A DNA stretch of 64,000 nt from Hyphomicrobiales bacterium (GTDB taxonomy: Bacteria; Pseudomonadota; Alphaproteobacteria; Rhizobiales; Beijerinckiaceae): the NCBI GenBank assembly GCA_019237205.1, contig JAFAHO010000262.1:1-64000 (forward strand), given 5' to 3'. Below, in pieces: positions 38,406 through 48,245 of the stretch. A program made the translations under genes and the position numbers. The notes under the pieces were generated by a model. That model ran no database searches, was not told the origin of the DNA, and worked only from the letters and a program-made list of their open reading frames with translations. Numbering within the stretch: position 1 is the stretch's first letter; every line of letters begins with the position of its first letter.

Positions 38406-39839
38406 ATGGCTAAGTTTCGCTCATCCTACGTCTGTCAAAACTGCGGGGCCATCACCCAACGCTGGCAGGGCAAGTGCGAATCCTGCGGCGAATGGAATAC
38501 GATCATCGAGGAAGCAGCGGCGCTTGGCGTAGGGGGAGCCGCGGCGCGGCGCGGCGGCGCCGGCCGTCCGTTTCCGCTCGAGGACCTGTCGGGCCCCTCG
38601 AGACCCGAGCTGCGGGTCGCCACCGGAATCGCGGAACTCGACCGGGTGGCCGGCGGCGGGTTCGTCCCCGGGTCCGCGACACTGATCGGCGGGGAGCCGG
38701 GAATCGGCAAATCGACCCTTTTGATCCAGGCCTGCGCCGCGGTCGCGCGCGCCGGTGGGCGCGTGATTTACGTCTCGGGAGAGGAATCCACCGCGCAGGT
38801 GCGCCTTCGCGCCGAGCGCCTCAGGCTCGCCGAAGCGCCAGTGCAACTTGCCGCGCAGACCCTCGTTGAAGACATCGTGGCGACGTTGGGCTCAGGCGAC
38901 CCGCCAAGATTTGTCGTCATCGATTCGATTCAGACCATGTGGAGCGACGCAATCGAATCGGCGCCGGGAACCGTGAGCCAGGTTCGCGGGTCCGCGCAGG
39001 CGCTCATCCGCTTCGCCAAGTCGAGCGGAGCCGCGCTGCTCATCGTCGGCCACGTCACCAAGGATGGCCAGATCGCGGGCCCCCGCGTCGTCGAACACAT
39101 GGTCGACGCAGTCTTTTCCTTCGAGGGCGACGGGGCGCACGCCTTCCGCCTGTTAAGGGCTGCCAAGAACCGCTTCGGCGCCACCGACGAGGTCGGCGTC
39201 TTCGAGATGACCGGGTCGGGCCTCGCGGAGGTGCCAAATCCGTCGGCGCTGTTTCTCGCGGGGCGGGACGGAGGAGCAAGCCCGGGAGCGGCGGTCTTCG
39301 CCGGCGTCGAAGGGGCGCGCCCACTGCTGGTGGAGATACAGGCGCTTGTCGCGCCCACAGCGCTCGGCACGCCCCGCCGCGCCGTCGTCGGCTGGGAGCC
39401 GAGCCGGCTCGCCATGGTGCTGGCGGTGCTGGAATCGCATGGCGGGCTGAAGCTCGGGCAGTACGACGTCTACCTCAATGTCGCAGGGGGCCTTGAGGTG
39501 GCCGAGCCTGCCGCCGATCTCGCAGCGGCGGCGGCGCTTGTGTCTTCGCTCACCGGCGCGGCTCTGCCGCACGACGCGGTCTATTTCGGCGAGATCGCTC
39601 TCTCCGGCTCGGTCCGCGCGGTGGCGCACACGGGGCTACGCCTCAAGGAGGCCGCGAAGCTCGGCTTCACTACCGCCTTTGCCCCCGCGCCGCCCGGCGC
39701 GGAGGGCGAGAGCCTGCGGATCGGAGCGACGCCGATCGCTTCGGTCGCCTCGCTCGTCGCGCTGATCGCGGCGGCCGGCGTCGAGGCCAAGCCTGTGCGC
39801 AGGGACACCGAGCGCCCCCGCGGCGGGGTGACGAACTGA
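38406..39839 (+). CDS. radA: DNA repair protein RadA
   Basis: RadA is a RecA-like helicase that extends D-loops in recombination. The 477-residue product has a four-cysteine zinc finger (C10, C13, C24, C27 in YVCQNCGAITQRWQGKCESCG), Walker A GGEPGIGKSTL, the RadA signature AAKNRFGATDEVG and a C-terminal Lon-protease-like domain (YDVYLNVAGGLEV). ATG 38406 precedes MAKFRSSYVC; the frame is open from 38130. Divergent from fixK, upstream of cvpA. Confidence 0.96.
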   Translation: MAKFRSSYVCQNCGAITQRWQGKCESCGEWNTIIEEAAALGVGGAAARRGGAGRPFPLEDLSGPSRPELRVATGIAELDRVAGGGFVPGSATLIGGEPGIGKSTLLIQACAAVARAGGRVIYVSGEESTAQVRLRAERLRLAEAPVQLAAQTLVEDIVATLGSGDPPRFVVIDSIQTMWSDAIESAPGTVSQVRGSAQALIRFAKSSGAALLIVGHVTKDGQIAGPRVVEHMVDAVFSFEGDGAHAFRLLRAAKNRFGATDEVGVFEMTGSGLAEVPNPSALFLAGRDGGASPGAAVFAGVEGARPLLVEIQALVAPTALGTPRRAVVGWEPSRLAMVLAVLESHGGLKLGQYDVYLNVAGGLEVAEPAADLAAAAALVSSLTGAALPHDAVYFGEIALSGSVRAVAHTGLRLKEAAKLGFTTAFAPAPPGAEGESLRIGATPIASVASLVALIAAAGVEAKPVRRDTERPRGGVTN

Positions 39840-39928
39840 GGAGGCTTGTCTATAAGGCGCTCGGCCGGACGGCGGCGGCGGCCTGAAGGCCGCGCCGTCG
39901 TCGCGTGTCGTGACGAGGTTCCATTCGA

Positions 39929-40669
39929 ATGCCTTCCTATCTCGATCTCGCCGTCATCGCGATCGTCCTGGTCTCGGCGTCGCTCTCGATGCTGCGTGGC
40001 TTCAGTCGCGAAGTCCTCGCCATCGCCTCATGGGCGGCGGCCGCGGCGGCGGCCTATTCCTTCTACCCTCTCGTCGTTCCTTACCTGGCGCCCTATATCC
40101 ACAAGGACATTGTCGCCCAGGCGTGCGCCGCGGCGATCGTGTTCTTCGCCACGCTGATTCTCGTGTCGCTGATAACGGTCCGGCTGTCGGACGCGATTCT
40201 CGACAGCAAGATCGGCGCGCTCGACCGGACGCTTGGCTTCTTGTTCGGCGTCGTGCGAGGCTTTCTGCTCGCCGTCGTCGCCTTTGCAATTTTCAACTGG
40301 CTGGTCTCGGAAAAGCAGCAACCCGAATGGGTCAGAACAGCAAAGACGCGGCCGGTCTTGACCGACACGGCAGACAAGATCGTCGCCATGCTGCCCGAAG
40401 ACGCGGCGGCGACGGTCGACGCCTGGATCAAGTCCCGGGCGAGCGCGACGCCGGCCAGCGAGGAGCCGGCAGACGAATCGGCGGCGCCCGCAACGACCAA
40501 GCCGGCCGTGCCGCCGCCGGCGGCCGCGCCAGCCGCGGCGCCGCAGAAGAAGGCGGATTCGCCAGCTTCGAGCGGTTCCGCGACCGACAAGCAGAAGCTC
40601 GACGCGCTTATCAACAAGAACGTCCCTGCGTCAGGACCTGCGACTCCGGCTTTGGTTCCCAAACAATGA
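39929..40669 (+). CDS. CvpA-family inner-membrane protein
   Basis: The 246-residue protein has about four TM helices in the first 150 residues (PSYLDLAVIAIVLVSASLSM, then LRGFSREVLAIASWAAAAA) and the CvpA-typical RTLGFLFGVVRGFLLAVVAF. The Ala/Pro/Lys-rich tail of ~90 residues is probably disordered. CvpA proteins contribute to envelope stress resistance and, in E. coli, colicin V export. The usual radA-cvpA-purF neighbourhood of alphaproteobacteria is preserved here. Confidence 0.88.
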   Translation: MPSYLDLAVIAIVLVSASLSMLRGFSREVLAIASWAAAAAAAYSFYPLVVPYLAPYIHKDIVAQACAAAIVFFATLILVSLITVRLSDAILDSKIGALDRTLGFLFGVVRGFLLAVVAFAIFNWLVSEKQQPEWVRTAKTRPVLTDTADKIVAMLPEDAAATVDAWIKSRASATPASEEPADESAAPATTKPAVPPPAAAPAAAPQKKADSPASSGSATDKQKLDALINKNVPASGPATPALVPKQ

Positions 40670-40714
40670 GGCGCCCGAGGTCCGAGCGCTCCCGGGCGAA
40701 TTGAGGAGGACGCC

Positions 40715-42190
40715 ATCGACCGCACCTCCGCCGCGCAAGAGGCCTCAGGCGTTCTGGACGAAGACCGGCTGCGCGAGGAGTGCGGCGTCTTCGGCATCTT
40801 CGGTCATCCGGATGCGGCGGCGATTGTCGCGCTCGGCTTGCATGCCCTCCAGCATCGCGGGCAGGAAGCGGCCGGCATCGTCGCCTTCGACGGCGTCCGG
40901 TTCCACTCTGAACGGCGCCAGGGGCTGGTCGGCGATCATTTCTCCTCCGCTGCGACGATCGACCGTCTGCCGGGGCAGGCGGCGGTCGGCCACGTGCGGT
41001 ATTCGACGACCGGCGAGACGGCGCTGCGCAACGTCCAGCCGCTGTTCGCGGAGCTCGAGTCCGGGGGTCTCGCGGTCGCCCACAACGGCAACCTCACCAA
41101 CGGCCTCACGCTGAGGCGCGAGTTGATCCGGGCGGGCGCGATTTGCCAGTCGACGACCGACACCGAAGTCGTATTGTTGCTCGCGGCGCGTTCGCGCAGG
41201 ACCAGAATCGTCGATCGTTTCGTCGAGGCGCTGGCCGAGATCGAGGGCGCTTACGCCCTCGTCGCGCTAACCAACAAGAAACTGATCGGCGCGCGCGATC
41301 CGCTTGGCATCCGTCCGCTGGTCCTCGGCGAACTGGACGGACGGCCGATCCTTGCCTCCGAGACCTGCGCGCTCGACATCATTGGGGCCAAGTTCGTGCG
41401 CGACGTTGAGAACGGCGAGGTTGTCGTCATCGACGCCGACGGGGTCAGGAGTTTCTTCCCCTTCCCGAGATTGCCGGCGCGTCCCTGCATCTTCGAATAC
41501 ATCTACTTCGCCCGGCCCGATTCGATGGTGCACGGGCGCTCGGTCTACGATGCCCGAAAGGCGATGGGCGAGGAGTTGGCGCGCGAGGCGCCGGCCGCGG
41601 CGGACGTCGTCGTGCCCGTGCCGGACTCCGGCGTTCCTGCCGCAATCGGCTATGCCCGCGGCTGCGGCTTGCCCTTCGAACTCGGCATCATTCGCAACCA
41701 CTACGTCGGACGGACCTTCATTCAGCCGACCCAGTCGATCCGCGAACTCGGGGTCCGGATGAAGCACAATCCAAACCGCGCGGTGGTCGAGGGAAAACGC
41801 GTCGTGCTGATCGACGATTCGATCGTGCGGGGCACGACGAGCGTGAAGATCGTGCGGATGATGCGCGACGCCGGCGCGCGCGAGGTGCATTTGCGCATTT
41901 CCTCTCCACCCATCGCTTTCCCGGACTTCTACGGAATCGACACGCCGGAGCGCGACAAGCTGCTCGCCGCGCGCATGGACCTCGAGGCGATGCGGCAGTT
42001 CATGGACGCCGACAGCCTCGCTTTTCTGTCGATCGATGGGATCTATCGCGCCATGGGTTACTCCGGTCGAAACTCCCGGCAGCCGCAATTCACAGACCAT
42101 TGCTTCACCGGCGACTACCCGACGCGCCTGATCGACAGGGACGGCGAGCCCGGACGCCAGCATTTGCCGCTGCTGGCCGAGGCGAGCTAG
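40715..42190 (+). CDS. purF: Amidophosphoribosyltransferase, apparent ATC start
   Basis: PurF makes phosphoribosylamine from PRPP and glutamine, the first step of purine synthesis. The nucleophile cysteine lies in REECGVFGIFGHPDAAA. The PRPP loop is LIDDSIVRGTTS, and SDNGNL-like AHNGNLTNG is present. The catalytic Cys must become the N-terminus by removal of a propeptide. From this Cys back to the upstream region no in-frame ATG, GTG or TTG exists. The codon at ideal spacing after GAGGAGG is ATC (40715), giving a 22-residue propeptide. The ATG at 40838 is internal and would delete the cysteine. Product from ATC is 491 residues. Confidence 0.9.
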   Translation: MDRTSAAQEASGVLDEDRLREECGVFGIFGHPDAAAIVALGLHALQHRGQEAAGIVAFDGVRFHSERRQGLVGDHFSSAATIDRLPGQAAVGHVRYSTTGETALRNVQPLFAELESGGLAVAHNGNLTNGLTLRRELIRAGAICQSTTDTEVVLLLAARSRRTRIVDRFVEALAEIEGAYALVALTNKKLIGARDPLGIRPLVLGELDGRPILASETCALDIIGAKFVRDVENGEVVVIDADGVRSFFPFPRLPARPCIFEYIYFARPDSMVHGRSVYDARKAMGEELAREAPAAADVVVPVPDSGVPAAIGYARGCGLPFELGIIRNHYVGRTFIQPTQSIRELGVRMKHNPNRAVVEGKRVVLIDDSIVRGTTSVKIVRMMRDAGAREVHLRISSPPIAFPDFYGIDTPERDKLLAARMDLEAMRQFMDADSLAFLSIDGIYRAMGYSGRNSRQPQFTDHCFTGDYPTRLIDRDGEPGRQHLPLLAEAS

Positions 42191-42302
42191 GTTCGACTTC
42201 GGCCGACGGACGCTTGACGCGCGACGACGAGTCGCGAACATTGCTTACCGCGGGATCCGCCGGGGCTAGAAGTTTCACAGGTTGGCCCGGAAAGGGATGG
42301 AA

Positions 42303-43976
42303 ATGTCGAGCGTCCGCGCCGCCCAGGGGGCGGCGAACCATGGTTTTTTCGATCGCGAAGCCACCATCGCCAAAGCCGGATTCAATCGCTGGCTTGTTCC
42401 GCCCGCTGCGCTCGCGATCCATCTTTGCATTGGCATGGCCTATGGCTTCAGCGTGTTCTGGGTGCCGCTCGGACGCGCGCTCGCCGTTGCGAAGGGCGTC
42501 GCCAAGCCGATCGCCTGCCCGGGTGACGCGACGAGCTTCGCCGGCAAGCTCGCCATCACCGGGCACGCGCTGTTCGCCGTCGACTGCGACTGGACCCAGT
42601 TTGACCTCGGCTGGATGTACACGCTCTTCTTCGTTTTTCTCGGCTCCTCCGCCGCGATCTTCGGCGGCTGGCTCGAGCATGCGGGCCCACGCAAGGCCGG
42701 GGTGGTCGCCGCATTCTGCTGGGCCGGCGGCCTCGTGATTGCCGCCCTCGGCGTCTATGTGCACCAGCTCTGGCTGATGTGGCTCGGCGCTGGCGTGATC
42801 GGCGGAATCGGCCTCGGCCTCGGCTACATTTCCCCGGTCTCGACTCTGGTCAAATGGTTTCCCGACCGGCGCGGCATGGCGACCGGAATGGCGATCATGG
42901 GCTTCGGCGGCGGCGCGATGATCGGCTCGCCGCTCGCGAGCTTGCTCATGAACTTTTTCAAGACGCCGGCCGACGTCGGCGTCTGGCAGACGCTGTTGGT
43001 CCTCGCGCTCGTCTATTTCGCCTTCATGATGGGCGGGGCGCTCGGCTATCGCCTGCCGCCGGCGCACTGGGCGCCCAACGGCTTCACCTTCACGAGACGC
43101 GCCGGCGCGATGATCACGCACGGCAACGTGCATCTCAACGACGCGCACAAGACCCCGCAGTTCTGGCTCGTATGGCTGGTGCTGACATTGAACGTTTCGG
43201 CCGGAATCGGCGTCATCGGCGCGGCGGCGCCGATGCTGCAGGAGACCTTCGGCGGCTATCTCTTCGGCCATCCCTCGGTCGGCTTCGCCCAGTTCACCGA
43301 CGAAGACCGCAAGCTCGCCGGCGGGGTCGCGGCGGGATTTGTAGGGCTCTTCTCGCTATTCAACATCTTGGGCCGTTTCTTCTGGGCCTCCCTTTCGGAT
43401 AGGATCGGCCGCAAGACCACCTATTACTGCTTCTTCGTCCTCGGCATCCTCTGTTACGGCGCGCTGACCACGCTGGCGAACTGGGGCGCCTTGCCCGTGT
43501 TCGCCGCCTCCTGCTGCATCATCGCGTCGATGTACGGCGGTGGCTTTTCGACCGTGCCTGCCTACCTCGCCGACCTGTTCGGCGTGCAATACGTCGGTGC
43601 AATCCATGGTCGTCTGCTCACCGCCTGGTCGACCGCCGGGATCATCGGCCCCGTGCTCGTCAACTACCTGCACGATTCGCGGGTCGCGGAGGGCGTGCCG
43701 CGCGATCATGTTTATGACGCGATCTTCTATGCGCTGACCGGGCTGCTCGTCGTCGGCCTCATCTGCAACGCTCTCGTGCGGCCTGTGGCGGAGAAATGGT
43801 TCATCAAGGCGGCGGGCGAGCATGAGCCGCACCTCACCGCGCCGCGGACGTCGTCGTTCGGCATCGGCTACGGCGGGTTCGACGCCCAAGCGGCCGTCGC
43901 CTGGGCGCTTGTCGGAATACCGCTCGCCTGGGGCGTCTACATGACCCTGCTCAGCGCAGTGAAAATTTTCCAATAG
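42303..43976 (+). CDS. OFA-type MFS transporter
   Basis: The ~557-residue protein has about 12 TM helices and two hydrophilic parts: an insertion after TM1 and a 40-residue loop mid-protein. It resembles the oxalate/formate antiporter family, with GIGLGLGYISPVSTLVKWFPDRRGMATG in two pieces, YGGGFSTVPAYLADLFG and HGRLLTAWSTAGI. Candidate starts are 42282 (TTG), 42297 and 42303; I favour 42303, with AAAGGG upstream. Substrate (oxalate, formate or another monocarboxylate) is inferred from the family. No formate or oxalate genes are adjacent. Confidence 0.85.
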   Translation: MSSVRAAQGAANHGFFDREATIAKAGFNRWLVPPAALAIHLCIGMAYGFSVFWVPLGRALAVAKGVAKPIACPGDATSFAGKLAITGHALFAVDCDWTQFDLGWMYTLFFVFLGSSAAIFGGWLEHAGPRKAGVVAAFCWAGGLVIAALGVYVHQLWLMWLGAGVIGGIGLGLGYISPVSTLVKWFPDRRGMATGMAIMGFGGGAMIGSPLASLLMNFFKTPADVGVWQTLLVLALVYFAFMMGGALGYRLPPAHWAPNGFTFTRRAGAMITHGNVHLNDAHKTPQFWLVWLVLTLNVSAGIGVIGAAAPMLQETFGGYLFGHPSVGFAQFTDEDRKLAGGVAAGFVGLFSLFNILGRFFWASLSDRIGRKTTYYCFFVLGILCYGALTTLANWGALPVFAASCCIIASMYGGGFSTVPAYLADLFGVQYVGAIHGRLLTAWSTAGIIGPVLVNYLHDSRVAEGVPRDHVYDAIFYALTGLLVVGLICNALVRPVAEKWFIKAAGEHEPHLTAPRTSSFGIGYGGFDAQAAVAWALVGIPLAWGVYMTLLSAVKIFQ

Positions 43977-43992
43977 CCGCACAATAGCCGCA
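43971..43992. repeat. Perfect tandem 11-base duplication over the MFS stop codon
   Basis: CAATAGCCGCA occurs twice in succession, so the gene's stop TAG and its context are duplicated. It is a small slippage event without apparent effect, because the first TAG already ends the frame. Confidence 0.8.
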
Positions 43993-44124
43993 GGGACGCC
44001 GGTTCGCGTCGGGTAAAGGCGCCACGCCACGGGCGTGCGCCAGGTTCACAGTACTGTCATGCAGCGCCGCGATAGAATGAGAGCCGAGACAGAATAAACG
44101 CCGTCGCGCCCAGGAGCCGATCTC

Positions 44125-45744
44125 ATGTCTGCTGCATTTGACGCTCGCCTCGGACCTTCGGCCGCGCCGCCGGTGAAACCCCATCTCGACCACCCGCTCG
44201 ACATCCGGCTCGCGCTCATTCTCCTGGCTGTGCTCGCTGGCGGTCTGTTCTATATGGCCTATTCAATTCGTTCGGACATTTCGGAGACCGGCGGCGGACC
44301 GACGACGATCCTGCCGTTCCTGCTGCTTGGCGTAGCGATGCTGATCGCGCTCGGCTTCGAATTCGTCAATGGCTTCCACGACACCGCCAACGCCGTCGCG
44401 ACCGTCATCTACACCCATGCCCTGCCGGCGCAGGCCGCGGTCGTATGGTCAGGATGCTGGAACCTGCTCGGGGTGCTCGCCTCGAGCGGCGCCGTCGCCT
44501 TCGGCATTGTTTCGCTCCTGCCGGTTGAGCTCATTTTGCAGGTCGGCTCGAGCGCGGGGTACGCGATGGTGTTTGCGCTGCTCATCGCCGCGATCATTTG
44601 GAATCTGGGCACCTGGTGGCTCGGGCTGCCGGCCTCGAGCTCCCATACGCTGATCGGGTCGATTGTCGGCGTCGGGGTCGCCAACGCGCTCATGCGCGGC
44701 CAGGACGGGACCTCCGGAGTGGATTGGGACCAGGTGACGAAGATCGGCGAGGCTCTGCTGTTGTCCCCGGTCTTCGGCTTCGTCTTGTCCGCGCTGTTGC
44801 TGCTTCTGATGAAGGGTGTCATCCGAGCGCCGGAACTCTATAAGGCGCCGACGACGAACGCGCCGCCGGCGCCGTGGGTCCGCGGCCTTCTGGTGATCAC
44901 CTGCACGCTGGTCTCCTTCTTCCACGGCTCGAACGACGGCCAGAAGGGCATGGGCCTCATCATGCTGATTCTCATCGGCGTCGCGCCTACAGCCTATGCG
45001 CTGAACCGGGCGCCGCCGGCCGGACACGCCGACGCGTTTATCGCCGCGGCGCAAAACGCCTCGAAGATCGTCGAGGCGCACGGCGCCGGGTACAATGTGA
45101 TTGGCGATCCCCGTCCAGCCGTAACCGATTACATCCACGCCCACCAGATCTCCGAGGGCACCTACCCCTCGCTCGCGGTGCTGGTGAAGCAGATCAGCGA
45201 CTCCGTCAAGGAATACGGCTCGGTCGCCAAGACGCCGCTCGACAAGGTGCAGAACGTGCGTAACGACATGTATCTCGCCTCCGAGGCGATGCGCGTTCTG
45301 AGCAAGGACAAGGAGAGCGAGCTGACGGCGGATGAGAAGAAGCAGATCGGCGAGTTCAAGAAGCAGCTGGACTACGCCACCAAATTCATTCCATTATGGG
45401 TGAAGATCTGCGTCGCAATCGCGCTGGGCCTTGGCACAATGGTCGGCTGGAAGCGCATCGTTGTCACCGTCGGCGAAAAGATCGGCAAGACCCATTTGAC
45501 CTACGGTCAGGGCGCGGCGGCCGAGATCATCGCGGCCGCGACCATCGGCGCGGCGGACGGTCTCGGCCTGCCGGTGTCGACCACGCACGTGTTGTCGTCG
45601 GGCGTGGCAGGCACGATGGTGGCCAACGGTTCGGGGATGCAGTGGTCGACAGTGCGCAATCTCGCGCTGGCCTGGGTGCTGACTCTGCCGGTTGCGATGC
45701 TCCTGTCGGGCTTCCTTTTCGTCATCTTCCGCCAGATTTTCTGA
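44125..45744 (+). CDS. Pit-family inorganic phosphate transporter
   Basis: The 539-residue low-affinity phosphate:cation symporter has two homologous membrane halves carrying the PiT signatures GFHDTANAVATVIYTHALPA and, near the C-terminus, GLGLPVSTTHVLSSGVAGTM. Between them lies an unusually long hydrophilic region (about residues 295-425, including SVKEYGSVAKTPLDKVQNVR). Likely imports metal-phosphate in the periplasm-to-cytosol direction. No phoU or DUF47 gene is adjacent. Confidence 0.93.
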   Translation: MSAAFDARLGPSAAPPVKPHLDHPLDIRLALILLAVLAGGLFYMAYSIRSDISETGGGPTTILPFLLLGVAMLIALGFEFVNGFHDTANAVATVIYTHALPAQAAVVWSGCWNLLGVLASSGAVAFGIVSLLPVELILQVGSSAGYAMVFALLIAAIIWNLGTWWLGLPASSSHTLIGSIVGVGVANALMRGQDGTSGVDWDQVTKIGEALLLSPVFGFVLSALLLLLMKGVIRAPELYKAPTTNAPPAPWVRGLLVITCTLVSFFHGSNDGQKGMGLIMLILIGVAPTAYALNRAPPAGHADAFIAAAQNASKIVEAHGAGYNVIGDPRPAVTDYIHAHQISEGTYPSLAVLVKQISDSVKEYGSVAKTPLDKVQNVRNDMYLASEAMRVLSKDKESELTADEKKQIGEFKKQLDYATKFIPLWVKICVAIALGLGTMVGWKRIVVTVGEKIGKTHLTYGQGAAAEIIAAATIGAADGLGLPVSTTHVLSSGVAGTMVANGSGMQWSTVRNLALAWVLTLPVAMLLSGFLFVIFRQIF

Positions 45745-45746
45745 GG

Positions 45747-45792
45747 GGCGCCGAACAGACGAGTCTGGAAGAAACATCTCTCAGCCGGCGCC
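45747..45792. terminator. Possible hairpin between convergent genes
   Basis: GGCGCCG (45747-45753) can pair with CGGCGCC (45786-45792) in the short convergent gap between the phosphate transporter and the exonuclease gene. No T-run follows on either strand, so any terminator function is uncertain. Confidence 0.35.
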
Positions 45793-45795
45793 GTG

Positions 45796-46449
45796 TCAAG
45801 ACACTGGCTTTGCGCGCTGGCGCGCAATCCTGATGTCGCGCGCCTCCAAATCCCGAAGCTTCAGATACATCATCGCCGTCATCAGCGCGTCCGAATAGGC
45901 GTCGTGCTGATCCAGCAGCGGCAGGCCGAGATCGGTCATGATGCTGATGAAGCGCAAATCGACCTGCGTGCCCGGCGGCGCGTCGCCGTATTTGCGCCGG
46001 TAATAAATCCCCGAAACCTCGATCTGCTGGTTGGGGAGTTCGATCCCGAGCAGGCGGCGCATATGCTTGTTGAGCATCGCGACGTCGAATTCGAGGTAGA
46101 AGCCGACGAGCGGCCGCGAGCCGATGAAGCGCAGGAGCTCTAACAGCACCTCATCGATGGATCGCCCCGAGGCGACGTCCTGCTCCCGCAGGCGATGCAC
46201 CTTGATCGCCTCGGCATTGAGCTTGGCGCGGGGCTTCACCGTCGCCTCGAAGCGCTCGCTCGTCAGGATTCGATTGCCGCGGATTCTGATCGCTGCGACC
46301 GCGACGATGTCGTCCTTGCGCGTGCTGAGGCCAGTCGTCTCGCAATCGACCGACACGGCCTCGCCGGGCGGAGGTGGCTCGAACAGGAAGGCGTAGAGCG
46401 GATCCCGGAGCAGATGTCGATGGAGTCGGCGCTTGAGCGCAAGCAGCAT
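45796..46449 (-). CDS. DnaQ-like 3'-5' exonuclease
   Basis: The 217-residue DEDDh exonuclease has Exo I VSVDCETTGLSTRKDD, Exo II GFYLEFDVAMLNKHM and Exo III DQHDAYSDALMTAMMYLKL, which holds the catalytic H and D. It is short, with no other domain, and is more like a stand-alone nuclease than polymerase III epsilon. Its start codon overlaps the stop of the upstream CBS/nucleotidyltransferase gene by one base, so the two are coupled and probably work together. Confidence 0.88.
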   Translation of the reverse strand: MLLALKRRLHRHLLRDPLYAFLFEPPPPGEAVSVDCETTGLSTRKDDIVAVAAIRIRGNRILTSERFEATVKPRAKLNAEAIKVHRLREQDVASGRSIDEVLLELLRFIGSRPLVGFYLEFDVAMLNKHMRRLLGIELPNQQIEVSGIYYRRKYGDAPPGTQVDLRFISIMTDLGLPLLDQHDAYSDALMTAMMYLKLRDLEARDIRIARQRAKPVS

Positions 46450-48245
46450 CAGAACATCGCCAGATTGAAGTGGCGGCGCAGCATCTCGCGCAGGCGTTTG
46501 ACCACGTGGAAGGCGTCGCGCAGCAGGTCGCGCTCCATGGTCGATAGTTCGCCGGGTTTGACAAGACTGGTCGGCGCTGCTTCGGCGATCTGAGCGTCAA
46601 GCCGCAGCGTCATGAGATAATGCAGCGCCTCCGTCAGTTCGCGCGCGAACTGGTGCTCGAAGGCGCCGAGTTCGCCAAGGCGGGCTATCCGGGCCGCTGT
46701 GCCTGTCTCATGCAGGCCGTTCTCCAGCGCGAGCGCGCGCACGCCATGGACGATCGGAAAGATGCCGCCCTTCTTCAAATCGAGCGCGTCGCCTTCCGCC
46801 TTCGAGGTGACGAGATTGTTGAAGAAACCGATCGGCGTCGGGAAAGCGTCGATCGCGCGCGCGAACCGCGCGAGATACACTCTTTCTCCGTGCATCAGAT
46901 CGATCAGGGTCTGCTTGGCCGTGCGCAACAGATCGGCTTCGCCGGCCGTCGCCATCGCATCGTAGAAAATCGCGATGTTCATTGCGCCCGTTTCGTTGGA
47001 AAGCGCGAGCCAGCGACTGAAATCGTCGCGGAAGTCGGCAAGCGTCTTCGACCAGACCGGATTGCGCACCATCACCTCGCCCGGACAGGGCGGAAAGCCG
47101 CATTGCTCGAGCGCGTCGAACATGTCAGTCCGGAACGTCTCGAGATCCGCGGGCGGAACGGACGCCGCCAGAATGAGCCCGTTGTCCTGGTCGGTGCGGA
47201 ACGTCTGCTCTCCCCTCCCCTCGCTGCCCATGACGATGAGGCAACCGGACTCGCGAATCGACTTCGGCGCCACAAGAGAGAACAGCTTCGCGTGCAGATG
47301 GCGGTTGAGGTCGGAAACAATCTCGCAGACGATGTCGACTCGGACGCCCTGGCGGCGCAGCGTCCGGATCTGGGTATCGATGGTCCGCGCCGCGCGCGCG
47401 AGCTCCGCCACGGATGACGAGCGGTCGATTCGTCCGGCCACCAATTGCGAATTGCCGGCGAGGAAACTCAGCAGATCGATGTCTTCGAGCAGGCCGACGA
47501 ATTCGGAGTTCTCCGTGACGGCCACCCGCTGCTTGTTGTGCTTCGTCATCCTTAGTAACGCGGTCGAGACCAGATCGTCGGGAGCGACGCTTATGATCGG
47601 GCGGCGCGCAAGCGACCCGATCGGACTTTCGATGGAGCGGCGATCGAGAACCGCCGCGTTCAGGAGATCTGTCCGGGTGACGATGCCGGTCTCGGCGCCC
47701 TCGCGCACCAGGAGGGCGTGGCAGTTGGCGGCTTTCATCCGTGCGCCTGCGTCGGCGATGGTGTCCTTCGCGTCCATGAACACCGCAGGATGGAGGAATA
47801 GGTCCCGGACCCGGGCGGCCAGCAACGGCGCGAAGCGCGCCGCTTCCTCCTCCCGAGTCGCGGCCCCAAGCTTGCGGGCGATGTCGAGATAGAAGAACGA
47901 GGCGAAGCGCGGATTCTGGTTGATGAGCTTAAGCGTGACATCGCGCGGAAGGAGGTTGCAGAGCGTTTCCTCCCGGGCGATGAAAGCATTGGATCCGCCG
48001 CCCTGCACCAGCGCGCGGCTGTCGAATGCGTCGCCGGGGCCGCGCAACGCGACGAGATCGTCGCCATCGCGCTCCTCGACGAGGCCCTTGATGACGATGA
48101 AGAGACTGTCGGGCGCCTTGCCGCGGCCGAAAATCGTTTCGTTTGGCCGGAAGTAGACGATGTCGAGCGCTTCCCGCACGGCATCGACCTCCTCGGCGGT
48201 CAACCGATCGAACGGGGCATTCTTCGCATCGAAATGGTGCGCCAT
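46449..48245 (-). CDS. cNMP-binding, CBS and DUF294 nucleotidyltransferase-like protein
   Basis: The 598-residue cytosolic protein has a cyclic-nucleotide-binding-like domain (about residues 15-125), a CBS pair (about 155-270), a DUF294 putative nucleotidyltransferase with MGSEGRGEQTFRTDQDNG (near 335-355) and a DUF294 C-terminal helical domain. Such proteins are predicted to sense a nucleotide and modify a target, by analogy with GlnD/GlnE-type enzymes, but no substrate is known. The gene is paired with the exonuclease immediately after it. Confidence 0.88.
   Translation of the reverse strand: MAHHFDAKNAPFDRLTAEEVDAVREALDIVYFRPNETIFGRGKAPDSLFIVIKGLVEERDGDDLVALRGPGDAFDSRALVQGGGSNAFIAREETLCNLLPRDVTLKLINQNPRFASFFYLDIARKLGAATREEEAARFAPLLAARVRDLFLHPAVFMDAKDTIADAGARMKAANCHALLVREGAETGIVTRTDLLNAAVLDRRSIESPIGSLARRPIISVAPDDLVSTALLRMTKHNKQRVAVTENSEFVGLLEDIDLLSFLAGNSQLVAGRIDRSSSVAELARAARTIDTQIRTLRRQGVRVDIVCEIVSDLNRHLHAKLFSLVAPKSIRESGCLIVMGSEGRGEQTFRTDQDNGLILAASVPPADLETFRTDMFDALEQCGFPPCPGEVMVRNPVWSKTLADFRDDFSRWLALSNETGAMNIAIFYDAMATAGEADLLRTAKQTLIDLMHGERVYLARFARAIDAFPTPIGFFNNLVTSKAEGDALDLKKGGIFPIVHGVRALALENGLHETGTAARIARLGELGAFEHQFARELTEALHYLMTLRLDAQIAEAAPTSLVKPGELSTMERDLLRDAFHVVKRLREMLRRHFNLAMF

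Noticed and set aside
40838-40840. ATG 40838 as the purF start
   Set aside because: It would remove the catalytic cysteine and the CGVFG glutaminase motif, so it must be internal.
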